Assembly (NCBI GenBank): GCA_019137255.1
Contig: WPDH01000285.1
Location: forward strand, 1-31,031
DNA: 31,031 nt
Direction: 5' to 3'
DNA from: Corinectria fuckeliana
Taxonomy: Eukaryota; Ascomycota; Sordariomycetes; Hypocreales; Nectriaceae
This document shows positions 10,785-20,794 of this stretch, one piece after another. Position 1 is the stretch's first letter; every line of letters begins with the position of its first letter. The position numbers were made by a program, and so were the translations under genes. The notes under the pieces are model-generated. The model saw nothing but the letters and a program-made list of their open reading frames with translations. It ran no database searches and was not told where the DNA came from.

Positions 10785-12122
10785 CTAGGCTTTATGAAGT
10801 GGCGGCGGCCTGGGAAGGCGATGGGGCGTCGATTGAGGAGGCCTCATCGCGGTGCGTATGAGATGACATTGGTCGTCCGCCTTGATTCTGGGATTACGTT
10901 ACGGCCTGCAGATGGCGAATGTGGCCGGAAACAATGGCTCACGACGACAGCCACACTTGTCCACAAGAAGAAAAGGCGACGAAGAAAAAGAAGGCGGCCA
11001 ACATGTCCTTTTGTGCTGCCGCGTCTTCCATATGTTTGCGCCTGTTCTCTAACGAGAAAGGGACATATCCCGTTGCGCAAAGTCGAGATGTTCGCATACA
11101 GTCGAGAGCTGCACGTACAAGCGGGCGAGCGAGAGCTTCGCGCATCTTCGCGAGCGGGGTAACTTGACAAGCTCGCGAATGTTTGTTGCATATTGTAAAT
11201 TGACAGTGTGCCTTGAAACCGTTGGACCAATACAATCCTAGGAGGTACTAAAAAATCAGGCCATGTGCTGGCGTAGTCTAGGACTCCGCGGGAAACAGAC
11301 GGTTCCTCCTCGTGGGTTCGCGTCTTGACAAAGACTCGTAGCCTTGAAATCTCCAATCGCATAGAGCCGTTTATTTGGCTTATTAGACGTCCTCGGAAGC
11401 GCTTCTTCGCTGCTATGAGTGTCATTCACCACACAATGTGTTCAACCCTTCCAACTTGCTAATTGCAACCTCAACTGGTAGCACACAAGGCCCGTCGCAG
11501 TGCCGCACCGCATGCCACAGTACTGTCTGTTAGAGCACTGCCTCTTGGGGCACTGCCTCCACGCTGCCACAAGCGCAATTTACCCGTGGCACTGATCAGG
11601 GTGACTGTTGCAGCGGATGTAGCTTGTTTCTATTCTGGGCTTTGTCCGGGCAGGAAATAAATCGCTCTTGTTCCTGATCAGTACCTGTCCCCATCAATTT
11701 CATCAGGCTATTTGTAGGCATTGTCCATTTCTGCTCCTCCTTTTTGATTCCAAAGTTGTCAGCGCCAGGCAGGTTATCTATCCCTCATATGGTAGGCATT
11801 TCGACGCCAAGTCACGGATAGTCCGGCATTTCAACCTATCGGTAGCCAGCAAACTGACCAGACCTTGCTTTCGATAAGTGCACCTCCGCGGAGAGCGTGC
11901 AAACAGCTCAGTTCTGAGTATCCACTGCTGACAGAACTTGCCCCGACGTCTCCGCTGGACCGCCCGCCAATTGATGACATGCGTCCAGAATGATCAGTCT
12001 GACATCACTGGCGCTACTCAGCTATTATGGATCTACCGACGGGGAAAACTACTTAAACCAGGAGGGATCCAACAAATCACTGGGAATCTCAAGAATAACC
12101 ATTTGACGTATATTCCAACAAA
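10785..12122. other. Intergenic; missing 5' exons of the finger gene may lie here
   Basis: The longest frame is a 193-codon minus frame at 10844-11425, rich in Arg/Ser, overlapped by comparable plus-strand frames and without any motif I know. The missing start of the zinc-finger gene would lie in the first few hundred bases. The segment 11430-12122 holds nothing recognisable apart from the promoter region of the cyanamide hydratase gene at its right end. Confidence 0.45.
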
Positions 12123-12890
12123 ATGACATCCAGCCAAGTGAGCGAGAACGGATGGACTGCCGTGCCAGTCGACGCGAGCAAGATCCTCAACGGAAGGCTG
12201 TACATTCATCAGCCCGAAGCCCTGACTGCCGACAAAATAGTCTTCCCATCGCATGATCATGTTGTGGCTAGTGTCCAGGAATACGTCAAGGCACATCTCC
12301 CAAGACAGACATACAACCACTCCATGAGAGTCTACTATTTTTGTAGGTAATGCCCTAGATCACAATGGGGAAAAAATACTAATCCCATGGCAGCCGCCAT
12401 TATTGCGAAGCAGCAATTTCCAGAATTTGCTGCCAAACTGTCCGCACCTACTCTGGCCTTGACTTGCCTCCTCCACGACATTGGGACATCAGAAGAGAAC
12501 ATTTCCAACACTCGAATGTCGTTTGAGTTCTACGGAGCGATTCAGGCCCTAAACCTATTAGGTGGTCTCGGCTCTGCAAGAGACCAAGCCGAGGCTGTGT
12601 GCGAGACTATCATCCGGCACCAGGATCTCGGTACAGAGGGAAGCATCACTTTTCTCGGGCAGCTGATCCAGCTGGCCACAATCTACGACAATATCGGCCA
12701 GTTTGCTGATATCATCCATGAGACGACCTGTGCCGACGTCAACAGGGTGTTTCCACGCGAAGGGTGGCAAGGATGCTTTGCAGACACCATCAGGAAGGAA
12801 AAGCGATTGAAGCCCTGGTGTCATACGACGCATATCCCCGACTTCGAATCTCAAGTTGAGTCGAACAAATTGATGCAACCTTACGAGTAG
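12123..12890 (+). CDS. HD-domain cyanamide hydratase (urea hydro-lyase)
   Basis: Two exons, 12123-12342 and 12394-12890, are separated by a 51-bp intron (gtaggt, branch TACTAAT, cag), giving 238 residues. This is close to characterised fungal and yeast cyanamide hydratases (about 225-245). Family motifs in order: NHSMR (65-69), the HD metal-ligand pair LLHDIGT (100-106), FEFYGA (118-123) and RHQD (149-152). The family hydrates cyanamide to urea in the cytosol and lets fungi detoxify cyanamide or use it as nitrogen. The intron falls just after the NHSxRVY motif, and the splice restores a continuous helix (VYYFSAAIIAKQ). Both ends look complete. Neighbours give no pathway hint. The wider family also contains uncharacterised HD hydrolases, so the exact substrate is inferred. 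Confidence 0.9.
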
Positions 12891-13645
12891 GATTCTTCAA
12901 GTTATCGAGATGATGTTATCCTACAATATCGTCTGTGCTTTGGGTTGCCTCATTTCAACCACTGGAAAGGAGAGCTCTGGAAGAGCTTGCTAGTGAGGAT
13001 GCTATGTCAAATACTTAGTAGGCAGAAGCCGAGGTTGAACGGCGAAATCAGTCAGTGCAGGGACAATTTGTGTCTAATTCGTAGTTGCATATTGAAAGGA
13101 TCTCGCCCAGTCCAGCATGACAACGCTGATCATGCACGTTATATCAAGACCGAAGGACCCGGACTGATCTTGATAGTGATGAGGGTGATACTGTAGCACA
13201 GACTCTAGCTATAGCCGCCGAGCTGATGAGCTTCCACCGGACGGAAAGCTTGCCTTGGGCCACTGAAGCGACGTGTCCCTTTGAATGTGTGCAAAGGCTC
13301 ACGCTGAGTATCAGCCCCATATTATCCTTACGTGACGTCGAGGTACGAACGCAACCTTTCTGGACTTCTATCGTCATATAATTCAGGTAAGGAGTATGTG
13401 CCGCCCATTTGCTAATCTTATTTGGCTGACATCCCTACCTTTAACTTTACTACCCAGTGTGAACTTTTGCACGCTCAAAGGGATCGATGCCTCAGGTCCA
13501 TCGATGGAAGGCCTCCGGCATAAACTGCGGGGAACCTACTGCGAAGCTTTGGAGCCCTCCCCCTCTTCGCTCGATCCTTTCCCTACTAAGTTCAGGCTCC
13601 ATCTCGACAGATATTCTACGCTACATCGCGGTCCTACATCTCATC
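12891..13645. other. Intergenic, no gene seen
   Basis: The downstream flank of the cyanamide hydratase gene and upstream region of the beta-trefoil-like gene. Short overlapping frames on both strands have no recognisable content. The reading frame of the next gene extends upstream to 13487, but that part is Ser/Pro/Leu-rich without conserved character and is better read as leader. Confidence 0.5.
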
Positions 13646-14188
13646 ATGGTTGACAAGACTGGCTTCGAAGACCCCCAGTACGACGCTTCTGATGCCGCCT
13701 CAACTACTGCTTATACCACGCCTTCCCTTAGGTGCCTTACCCCAACCAGTACAGCCGCTACCGAGCGCTTGAGCGACATTGTCCTGCTCCGTGATGCAGC
13801 TCCCTGGCCCGGCGGAAAGTACATGATTCGTCACGATGGATCCGATCGAGTCCTCACAGTCGTCGACGGGATACTTCGGCTGGCGCCCACCGACAATCAA
13901 GAAGGGGGGCGGTATTGGCATTGTGTCGAGAAGGACGGGTGGCTGGGTTTTCGTAATGCGACCACGGGAAGGTATTTGAGCCATGACGGGTCTTGGAGTA
14001 TACATGCCCAAGCTCCGGCTCATGCTGGCTCCGAGCGTTTCCACGCAAGAAGACATCCAGATGGGGGTTACATACTCTTGGCACAGAAATGGTTTGCCAT
14101 GTCAAAGATCTCTATCGGGGTCGACGGTAGTAGCTTGTTTGGAGGTCAAGCTGGGGAAACCATGTGGGAGTTTGTGAAAGTAGAGTAG
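13646..14188 (+). CDS. Small beta-trefoil (fascin-like) hypothetical protein
   Basis: Single exon of 180 residues. An in-frame ATG at 13487 would add 53 residues, but I prefer the ATG at 13646 because conserved-looking sequence begins after it. Residues 1-40 are low-complexity Ser/Thr/Ala. Residues 45-180 repeat a pattern of short strands: GKYMIRHDG, ILRLAP, YWHCVEKDGWLGFRN (90-104), GRYLSHDG (108-115), ERFHARR, GGYILLAQKW (140-149) and a C-terminal MWEFVKV. The recurring 'GWLGFrN..tGrYLshDg' and 'GGYiLL...W' units are what a fascin-like beta-trefoil shows. Such small proteins are common and uncharacterised in ascomycetes. There is no signal peptide and no catalytic motif; binding of sugar, actin or another partner is conceivable but unsupported. 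Confidence 0.65.
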   Translation: MVDKTGFEDPQYDASDAASTTAYTTPSLRCLTPTSTAATERLSDIVLLRDAAPWPGGKYMIRHDGSDRVLTVVDGILRLAPTDNQEGGRYWHCVEKDGWLGFRNATTGRYLSHDGSWSIHAQAPAHAGSERFHARRHPDGGYILLAQKWFAMSKISIGVDGSSLFGGQAGETMWEFVKVE

Positions 14189-14612
14189 CAGGAAGCGTGA
14201 CTTGTTCAGTTATACACGGGGCCATATGGGCGGCATTTGCAGCAACGCTTGTGTCCAATGATGACAAGACTTCCCGGTCCAGTAACAGTCACTGCATGAG
14301 ATGAGCCCCATCATCATGCCGCAGGGCGGGGCGCGCATCGCAAACGCGTCGCGCGTAACATTCCGTCAGTGCAAACAAAGAGGGAAGAGGAGACAAATTG
14401 ACAGTTCCGAGCAAAGCAGCCTACACAAGGCTTGGGAGGTTGCGACGAGTCTTTTGAGCAGACGAACCCCTCCTACGAATTGTTGCCCCCTTTGAGCCTG
14501 TCCTCCTGCGAAACTTCGTGGTGCCTGGCACGGAATGGCTCTCAACACCAACGTGTGACGTGTCTTGCGCCTGTTCCGATTCCGATCCATCTCGACTGTC
14601 CCCGACGCCACC

Positions 14613-15471
14613 ATGGACGCCCCCCCGCTGACCGTCGACCACTATGCCGTTCTACAAGTGCCCCCAACAGCGGATGACGCCATGATCAGGTCTGCCTACA
14701 AACGACTTGCACGGCAGAAGCATCCCGACAAGAACGCAGATACCCCGCAGGCGACAGCTGAGTTCCAACAGGCCCGTCGCGATTACTAGCAAGAGGAACA
14801 CAATAACTGACACTAGCTCGCTTGCAGCTCACTACCGCCTACACCATTCTTGCCGATACGAAAAAGCGACGACAGTTCGACCTCCGATACACCGCCGTCG
14901 AACAGACAACGTCCATCAACTTGCCGGCAGATTTACCGAGTCCTCCTACGCACACCGAGGATAGCCGCGCGCACGAGAAACAGACCAACAAATTGGAAAT
15001 CAAGCTACAGCAGATGAAACTTCGGAGAGAAAGACTCCAAGACGACCACACGAAGGCGGCTAAAGATGCTCACACAAAGCAATCAGCAATTGATAGCCTC
15101 CAGGTTAAACAGGAACAAGAAGCTGCCAGGGACAGCTCATTCGGCGATCCGCCATCGGCCAAAGAAAAGGTAGAGAAAAACCGCCGTGGGACTCGTCGCA
15201 GGGTTGATCGGATGGCGGCAGACATGGAGCTTCGTCGGTGCAAGGTGAGTTTGCGGAACATTGCATGGGAGCTACATGTGCTCGACCGAGAAATAGAAAG
15301 GAAGTTGTGAGAAATCTCTCCGGTTTATCAACTGGAGATACAAGCTGATTTCTGTAGGAAGTCGTCACCGGGTTGAAAGACGCCGCAGAGACATGGCAAC
15401 GGGTGATGGATGGGGAGGGGATTTCAGAGAGCAGTCTTGAGGAGCTGAACGTCAACAAGTCGAAGAGTTGA
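14613..15471 (+). CDS. J-domain (DnaJ/Hsp40) protein with C-terminal coiled coil; irregular first intron
   Basis: Exon 1 (14613-14771) encodes a J-domain start: DHYAVLQVPPTAD, a helix II SAYKRLARQKHPDKN with the HPD triad at 37-39, and TAEFQQ. Exon 2 starts at 14828 with LTTAYTILADTKKRRQFD, the expected remainder of the J domain, then a long charged helix (about residues 85-190). A donor at 15245 (gtgagt) joined to 15358 would add 37 residues ending at 15471. If that intron is retained the protein stops at 15310 (KL). HPD-containing J proteins stimulate Hsp70 ATPase; the coiled coil suggests a dedicated partner or splicing-type J protein, which is inference. The join of 14771 to 14828 is required by homology, but the intron begins GCCCGT, not GT. 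Without removal, translation stops at 14787-14789. Confidence 0.7.
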
Positions 15472-15774
15472 TGGTTTAGGTATTTGATAGCGCGGCATTC
15501 GATTCAAGGAAAGAGAATAATAGAGGTAGAGCGGAGTCAAAGATGACGAGTCTAGTTCGATCGCGTGTTTGGTACATGAACGATTAGTTCAGCGTGTTAG
15601 TGGGATTGCAAACTTGGAAACACATCACTAGTGCATCGCCGACGGCCTCCACCTAGTGAGTCGGAGAGCGCAGCGACGAGGTTTCGGGTTAATGCGAGCA
15701 CATAACGAACTACTTCGTTGAAGGCCCAATGGTGCCCAACAAACGAGGCTCAGACTGAAAGACCAACGATTGCT
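15472..15774. other. Short intergenic region
   Basis: About 300 bases between the J-domain gene and the HET remnant. I see no gene or RNA here. The open frame of the HET remnant continues upstream to about 15718 without an ATG. Confidence 0.5.
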
Positions 15775-16248
15775 ATGCAGCCCAACGCAGACTCACCCCC
15801 CTTTTCCTTGCCCCGAGCGAAGGATTCAGCTACTTGTGAATGCTTCATCCATCAGGCGAACAGAGCCAATGTACACTCGAGAGAATCAAGGTTCGAATAC
15901 GGGCGACGCGTGGGAAGAAACGAGCACCGACTTCTACGGCCAATCTCTGTGAGCGACAGCATCCTCAGTTTCGGAATCTCGACTGTCCCAAGAAATACCG
16001 CTCCTCAATACACAGTCATCTCGTATACTTGAGGAGACGAGTTACTATTGGAGACCATCTACTTGAATGGCCGGACTTTTTGCGTCAGGCTTACCCTTTG
16101 GTCATGTCTGTACTACGACCTAAGTCGCAACGCACAGCAATCAGCATCGTTGAAATTTGTCAATATTCGCCAAGCAAGACAAATTCGCAAAAGGCAGAAG
16201 CAGATCTCGTTCCCTTTGCCTTGTAAAATAAGTTGTAGCACCCAATGA
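15775..16248 (+). pseudogene. HET-domain (heterokaryon incompatibility) protein, N-terminal remnant with internal stop
   Basis: A single frame from the ATG at 15775 gives NEHRLLRPISVSDSILSF, then APQYTVISYT, a TGA stop at 16030-16032, GDE, and ETIYLNGRTFCVRLTLWSCLYYDLSR. This order is the N-terminal part of the HET domain (PF06985), where 'Y..lSYtWGd' is the hallmark, followed by a strand with 'i.vNG..f.vr.nLw..L'. The stop occupies exactly the Trp codon of SYTWG (TGG to TGA). Downstream, the expected 'W.DaicInQ' motif is not present; the frame degenerates and ends at 16248. HET proteins trigger cell death on encounter of incompatible alleles. This copy cannot make a full domain unless the stop is read through. 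The reading frame otherwise has no indel over about 150 codons, so inactivation looks fairly recent. Confidence 0.7.
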
Positions 16249-16295
16249 TTTTTCCTCGTTTCCCGGCAGCGTAGACTCACGCACAGTCGGTTACC

Positions 16296-16745
16296 ATGTT
16301 CCGCAAGACATAACATGGGGAGGTGAACCTTGAACGAGAGGATGGCAACTTCATCAACCGCCTCAACAGCCCTGGTGTCATCAAGAGAGTGCTCGAGCCT
16401 CTCGAGTACAAGATGCACGAGTACGATGTGCTGAAGCATCAGACCCATCAACAACAGGCGCAGCTCGATGAAGAAATCAGCCTAATGCAATAGCGGAGGT
16501 CCTTGGCTGAGGAACGATTTGTGGCAGCTAAAGCCAAGCGTGAGGAGTACGAGCGACCGTACCAGGACGTCAGCAAGGCACTTCATGGTGAGCTTGAACT
16601 AGTGCAGCGGCTGGTGCGGTTAGAAAGCTTCAACAGCCAGACTCATAACCACATTCGAACCCAGAACGAGGTGAAGGCGCCACAAAACAGTAGAGATCCA
16701 GACTTAGCTCGTCTATTTCCAAGCGACAACTTCACCCATCACTAG
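16296..16745 (+). pseudogene. Charged coiled-coil protein frame with two in-frame stops
   Basis: From ATG 16296 to TAG 16743-16745 there are 150 codons in one frame, interrupted only by TAA (16311-16313) and TAG (16491-16493). Between and after the stops the protein is rich in Glu, Lys, Arg and Gln with heptad-like spacing (LDEEISLMQ, then RRSLAEERFVAAKAKREEYE, then ALHGELELVQRLVRLE). Coding character continues across the second stop. Both stops could have arisen from CAA or CAG by a single C-to-T change, as RIP would give. It begins about 50 bases after the HET remnant and might be the C-terminal half of the same former protein, but the frames differ and no intron was demonstrated. I do not recognise a family. 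Confidence 0.5.
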
Positions 16746-17697
16746 CTGTTTTACGTTTTCATCCTTAATGTCATCGTGTCAGGATCATTGCAGTATGTTC
16801 AAGCGCTGGACGACGCGATCGGACCGCATCTAAGGGTTACTCAAGCAAGTGCTATAAGCTGATATTGGGTTGTCACGGTTGCCAAATATTAAGAGTAAGG
16901 CCTCTCGTTATACAAACGTCGGACTGGTAAAACTATCTTCATGCCTGCTGTCCAAAGAGCTCCCGAGGCTAAAAGCGATGGCTGCTTCTGAGCCAGTCTA
17001 AAACTAGCTAGGAAATTCATGATGTTTTTAGCACATGTGACAGCTAGGCAGCCAGCACGTGTATCATGGGAGTTTTCGTATGAAAGGCCAAGTTTGAGTT
17101 ACTGCATCCTGGAGAACAGGGGTGACCAGAACTAAGTGAGCCGCACGAAGCTGCTAGGACATCAAGGACTAACTTGCCATTCAACCTAATACATGGAGAA
17201 GAGCTGAAATGTGCTTATTACGTGGTCGTGATTTATATGTTTCCTCGGAATGATAGAGCGTAGTCTACAAGGCAACTCCGGCACCTCAGCGCGATTTCTA
17301 GCGCGGGGGTCAGGTCAATCTTGTTGATGCTTGATGAAAGCTCCTACGAGAACGGCACCTGGTTTGCTTGGAAAAGACGATGACTCGTACGACCCTGTTG
17401 ACATATTGAACCACTGTGCAAAATCGGAAGCACTTCCTTAGGTGCAGTGTTCGTGGAGCTATAACTCTTGAACATGACTACACCGAGGAAAATGTTAGCT
17501 AGATGATAGTAGCAACATAAATTCTTGTTCCAGACCTTTACCATGAAATGATGATTCAGAACTCCAAGCTATAGTAGAAGCAATATCAACGCCCTCCAGA
17601 GCAGCTTTGCATTATTTAAAGCATATGGCGATGATAACAGACACCTGAGGATAGGCCTAGAAGAATGACCACGTTGTATCAATGCCGTCCAACATAC
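16746..17697. other. Intergenic, no gene seen
   Basis: Just under 1 kb between the coiled-coil remnant and the 3' end of the mannosidase gene on the opposite strand. Only one short minus frame (17344-17544) exceeds 60 codons, with no motif. Composition is ordinary. Confidence 0.5.
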
Positions 17698-19441
17698 CTA
17701 CTTAACTTGCACCCCAATCTTCACAAGTCCTTCACGTACCCTGATCGGATGCGCCTCAGTGTTATATACAAAGTCATTCACCCCGTTAGCCTGCAGCTGG
17801 ACCGCCGACTCAGGCGCAAATATGAGATATAAATACTTGAGCGTCTCAGCCAACCAAAAGCTCGGCATGAAATTGTTGTAACCGCCGCCGTCAGATTCGG
17901 TCACGTTCTGGATCTCTGAGAAACCGCTGCCAATGCGGCACGCCTTGGTAATGTGCTGGAAGCCTTCCCAAGCCATATCCTGGTACTTCCCGTCGCCCGT
18001 AGCGCGGTATGCGTAGTACAGGCTCTCCATGGTTTCGGGGCGTAGGACATAGTCGGGTGATGTGGCCCAGAAACCGGCCTTGTCGTAGAAGTCAGACTGG
18101 GCGTCTGAGGGAGCTTCGTTGATGCTGTCCTGGTTCTGCGCCTGCGCGCTGTCGATCCAGCGGAACCCTTCTGGGCCAATGCCGCTGGCAGTTTGGTGAT
18201 AGGTCTGGTAGTAAGACTCGGAAAGCTCTAAGCCGAACTTCGTATACTTTTCCTCATTGAGGAGGATACCGCCGAGGATAAAGTTGCCACCTGCGAAGCT
18301 GGCCACTGGTTGTGTTGGTTAGATCCAAGTATTGTAGGTAGGTTTCGAGCGACGACTTACAATGACTTGAACTCGGATTGGTCTTGTTACCTGAGTATCC
18401 CGAAAGGAAAGTCAGGTCCTTGCGCGAGGTCGGGTGCGATGCAAGAAACTTCATGGTTGAGTCTGCAGCAAGCACCCAACGGTCTCTGTACTCGGCGAAC
18501 GCCTCAGGGTCATACAGGTACATCTTGATCAAGTACTCATAGAAGCTGTCTGTTCCTCCTCCCCAGCCTCCGTTGCTGTCTAGAAACTTGCCGTCTGCGG
18601 TGCTGACCTGATGACCTACGAGGCCGGGGAAAGGCTCTGGGATTCCGGTGGGATTGAGGAGATACGCCTGGCCCTTTTGCGCGAGCTTGGCGTATTTCTG
18701 GTCTCCCGTCAGATCGCTCAAACGCGTCCACTCCAGCACCAAAGTGCCAAAGCCAGCGATGGAGTTGCGGTCGGCACCACTAATGCGAGGCTCTGGGTTG
18801 AGATACACTGCCCCGTCAGGAACGCCGCTCGATGTGTTGAATGCGATGCTCAGGCTGTCGGCAAGGCTTTGGGCCTGTTCGAGAAGTGCATCAACTTCAC
18901 TAGAGTTGGACGCCAGATCCTTCATGGGACCCGTCAACAGATCATAACCTGGATCCTGGTTAGATGGTTGCAAATGAGATGAAGGAGCTGTTAGGTCTTA
19001 TCTTACTGGAAACCAGGCCACCGAGATAACGAATGGTGCTCTCAAAGACGGAGATGGACTCGTTGACTTCTTTCGTGGTGGTAAAGTCGATTACGGGGAT
19101 GTACTTTAGAATCTGGTTCACAATCTTTACGTCTCCCATGACGATGGCGGTGGTCAGCGAGTCAATTGACGTTACACTCCACCCATTCCTGGACATTATG
19201 CATCAGAGCGCGAATCCCTGGCGAGCTATTCGTGTAGTACAAACCTGTCATCCGCAGATGTGTTGTTGACGGGGCGCAGACTATCGTGGGGAAATGCATG
19301 GGCGTAGTAGCCCTCCCAGGAAGTCTGGAAGGCATCCTTGACGGCGGACGCTCTGTCAGGATCGGGTCGAGGGGTGGCGCGCTTCTGAACGGCTGGTGCT
19401 GCGTACACAAGCGAAGCCAAGCCGAGGATGAGTAGTCTCAT
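17698..19441 (-). CDS. Secreted class I alpha-1,2-mannosidase (glycoside hydrolase family 47)
   Basis: Read right to left, exons are 19441-19245, 19188-19007, 18948-18361 and 18305-17698; introns of 56, 58 and 55 bp are all GT-AG with consistent phases. The product has 524 residues, the usual size of secreted fungal enzymes such as Aspergillus and Penicillium 1,2-alpha-mannosidases. Residues 1-14 form a signal peptide (MRLLILGLASLVYA), with a KR site at 20-21. Family features: a GWSVTSIDSLTTAIVMGD block, SIRYLGG-like ESTIRYLGG, the GPEGF motif with conserved Glu368, RPETMES (411-417), and a C-terminal NTEAHP whose Thr505 is the expected calcium ligand. The enzyme trims alpha-1,2-linked mannose from N-glycans or secreted mannoproteins and needs Ca2+. 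Several N-x-S/T sites are present. All catalytic landmarks are retained, so it looks functional. Confidence 0.93.
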
Positions 19442-20794
19442 ATTGCCGTGGTGTTCACTATTTCGCGCGTCTCTCCTGCTAGTATTGAAGTAGGGTGCAG
19501 AGAAGGAAAAAAGACTCTAGTGAATACGGGGACGCGAGGTTGTTATGGCGGGACGCGAAGCATCAGGTCAGGGGATTTGGCGAGATTCCATTATTTTAGT
19601 GATCCCGGTCTCAAGGGCCGGGCAAAGCGGTGCTCACGGCCCTCCCCCGCCGTATCCGTTCTTCCAACGGTCATTGTTTATCTACTTCGTATAGTATCCC
19701 TGAACTGATCAAGGGCAAAGAGTCCCTCGTGCGGGGATGTTGATAAGTGAAACGCTAGACATACGAGGTTAGGTTATTAACTTGCTAGGATGTTGAAGCT
19801 CAGACAATGTTGAGCTCGGCTTAACACCGTCCAGCTCCATTGGGACCACGATGATGGAACCACACCGCTGCAATATTAAAGAGGTATTGTCATTAATAAA
19901 TGCGACTCTAGCCATGCTACATTAGCATAGTCATGGGATGGAGCTGCTATCCAAAAATTCCCTGTCAAGCTGCACTGCAACCCACTGAACCCTTTGCGCG
20001 TCAGGAAATGGACAGGTCAGGCTCAACATGTCGCGAAGTCCTAATATGAGCTCTGTACACGATGCCAGGAAGGTTATGCCTGACACATTTCATCCATTTC
20101 CATAGCAGATCGCTTGGTAGCCGATGCAATCCAGTGCTACCTGTATCAGACCCAATTAATTGTTCCTGTATGGTATGTCACTCACTCTCCTTTGGTCTAA
20201 ATAACTCTGCTACACCAAACCTTTACGGGCTTTTTTAGAACGTGCAAAGTTACGGCAATATGAGGATAAAAGATGCAAGACCCAGATCGAACATCTTACG
20301 GCCCTCAAGAAGCTACCAAGCATTAGGTGCAGCGATTATCCATGATATGCAAGTCTGGGACTCATGACAGCGTGCATTTTTACGGCGAAAGCTTGGGGTT
20401 CTTGAGATATTAAAGTGTAAAAGCCTGAATCCTAAAGTTGTACGCTCGATGGATGTATTTTCAAGAGGCAATAAATGCTGCACCACTAATAAAACCCTCG
20501 ATAGATTAAAGAGATCCTAGGTTTGAGCTCTAGCAAACCTAGACATGCTGTACGAAGCAGAGACCCTATTAAAATGCCATAATAGCTGGGGAGGTGTATT
20601 AGATAGATAAGAGGCAATAAATGCTGCACTACTAATAAAACTCTTTTTTGTGGTGCGTGATCCAACTTGTCCAACTGTGCGCCCCGTCACGTGATGGAAA
20701 ACTCAGCTCCTTGTGTTGCGCAACTCAGCACATCGGGCATAACACGAATGCATGGTAGACCCCCAAAGTTAAGGTGTTTCGTGAGTCTACGGGT
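19442..20794. other. Divergent intergenic region between mannosidase and AlkB-like genes
   Basis: About 1.35 kb upstream of both genes, which point away from each other. No gene is visible. The first few hundred bases left of 19800 are presumably the mannosidase promoter. The segment 20463-20641 is bounded by a 33-bp direct repeat and contains a perfect hairpin. Confidence 0.5.
20463..20641. repeat. Pair of 33-bp direct repeats enclosing a hairpin
   Basis: The 33-bp sequence beginning AAGAGGCAATAAATG and ending ACTAATAAAAC occurs at 20463-20495 and again at 20609-20641 with one C/T difference. The 113 bases between include a perfect 8-bp inverted repeat, CTAGGTTT and AAACCTAG (20517-20542), around a 10-base loop. 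There are no transposase or clear terminal inverted repeats. It may be a local duplication or the trace of a small non-autonomous element. Confidence 0.8.

Noticed and set aside
10844..11425. 193-codon minus-strand open frame
   Set aside because: No motif, arginine/serine-rich, overlapped by equally long plus-strand frames; could at most contain lost 5' exons of the finger gene.
15889..15901. GGTTCGAATAC, similar to a tRNA T-loop
   Set aside because: No matching acceptor, D or anticodon stems around it, and it lies inside the HET remnant frame.
18254..18982. Plus-strand frames of up to 123 codons across the mannosidase gene
   Set aside because: They are antisense shadows of well-supported GH47 exons.
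20486..20674. 62-codon hydrophobic minus frame
   Set aside because: It consists of the 33-bp repeats and the sequence between them; no sign of coding.
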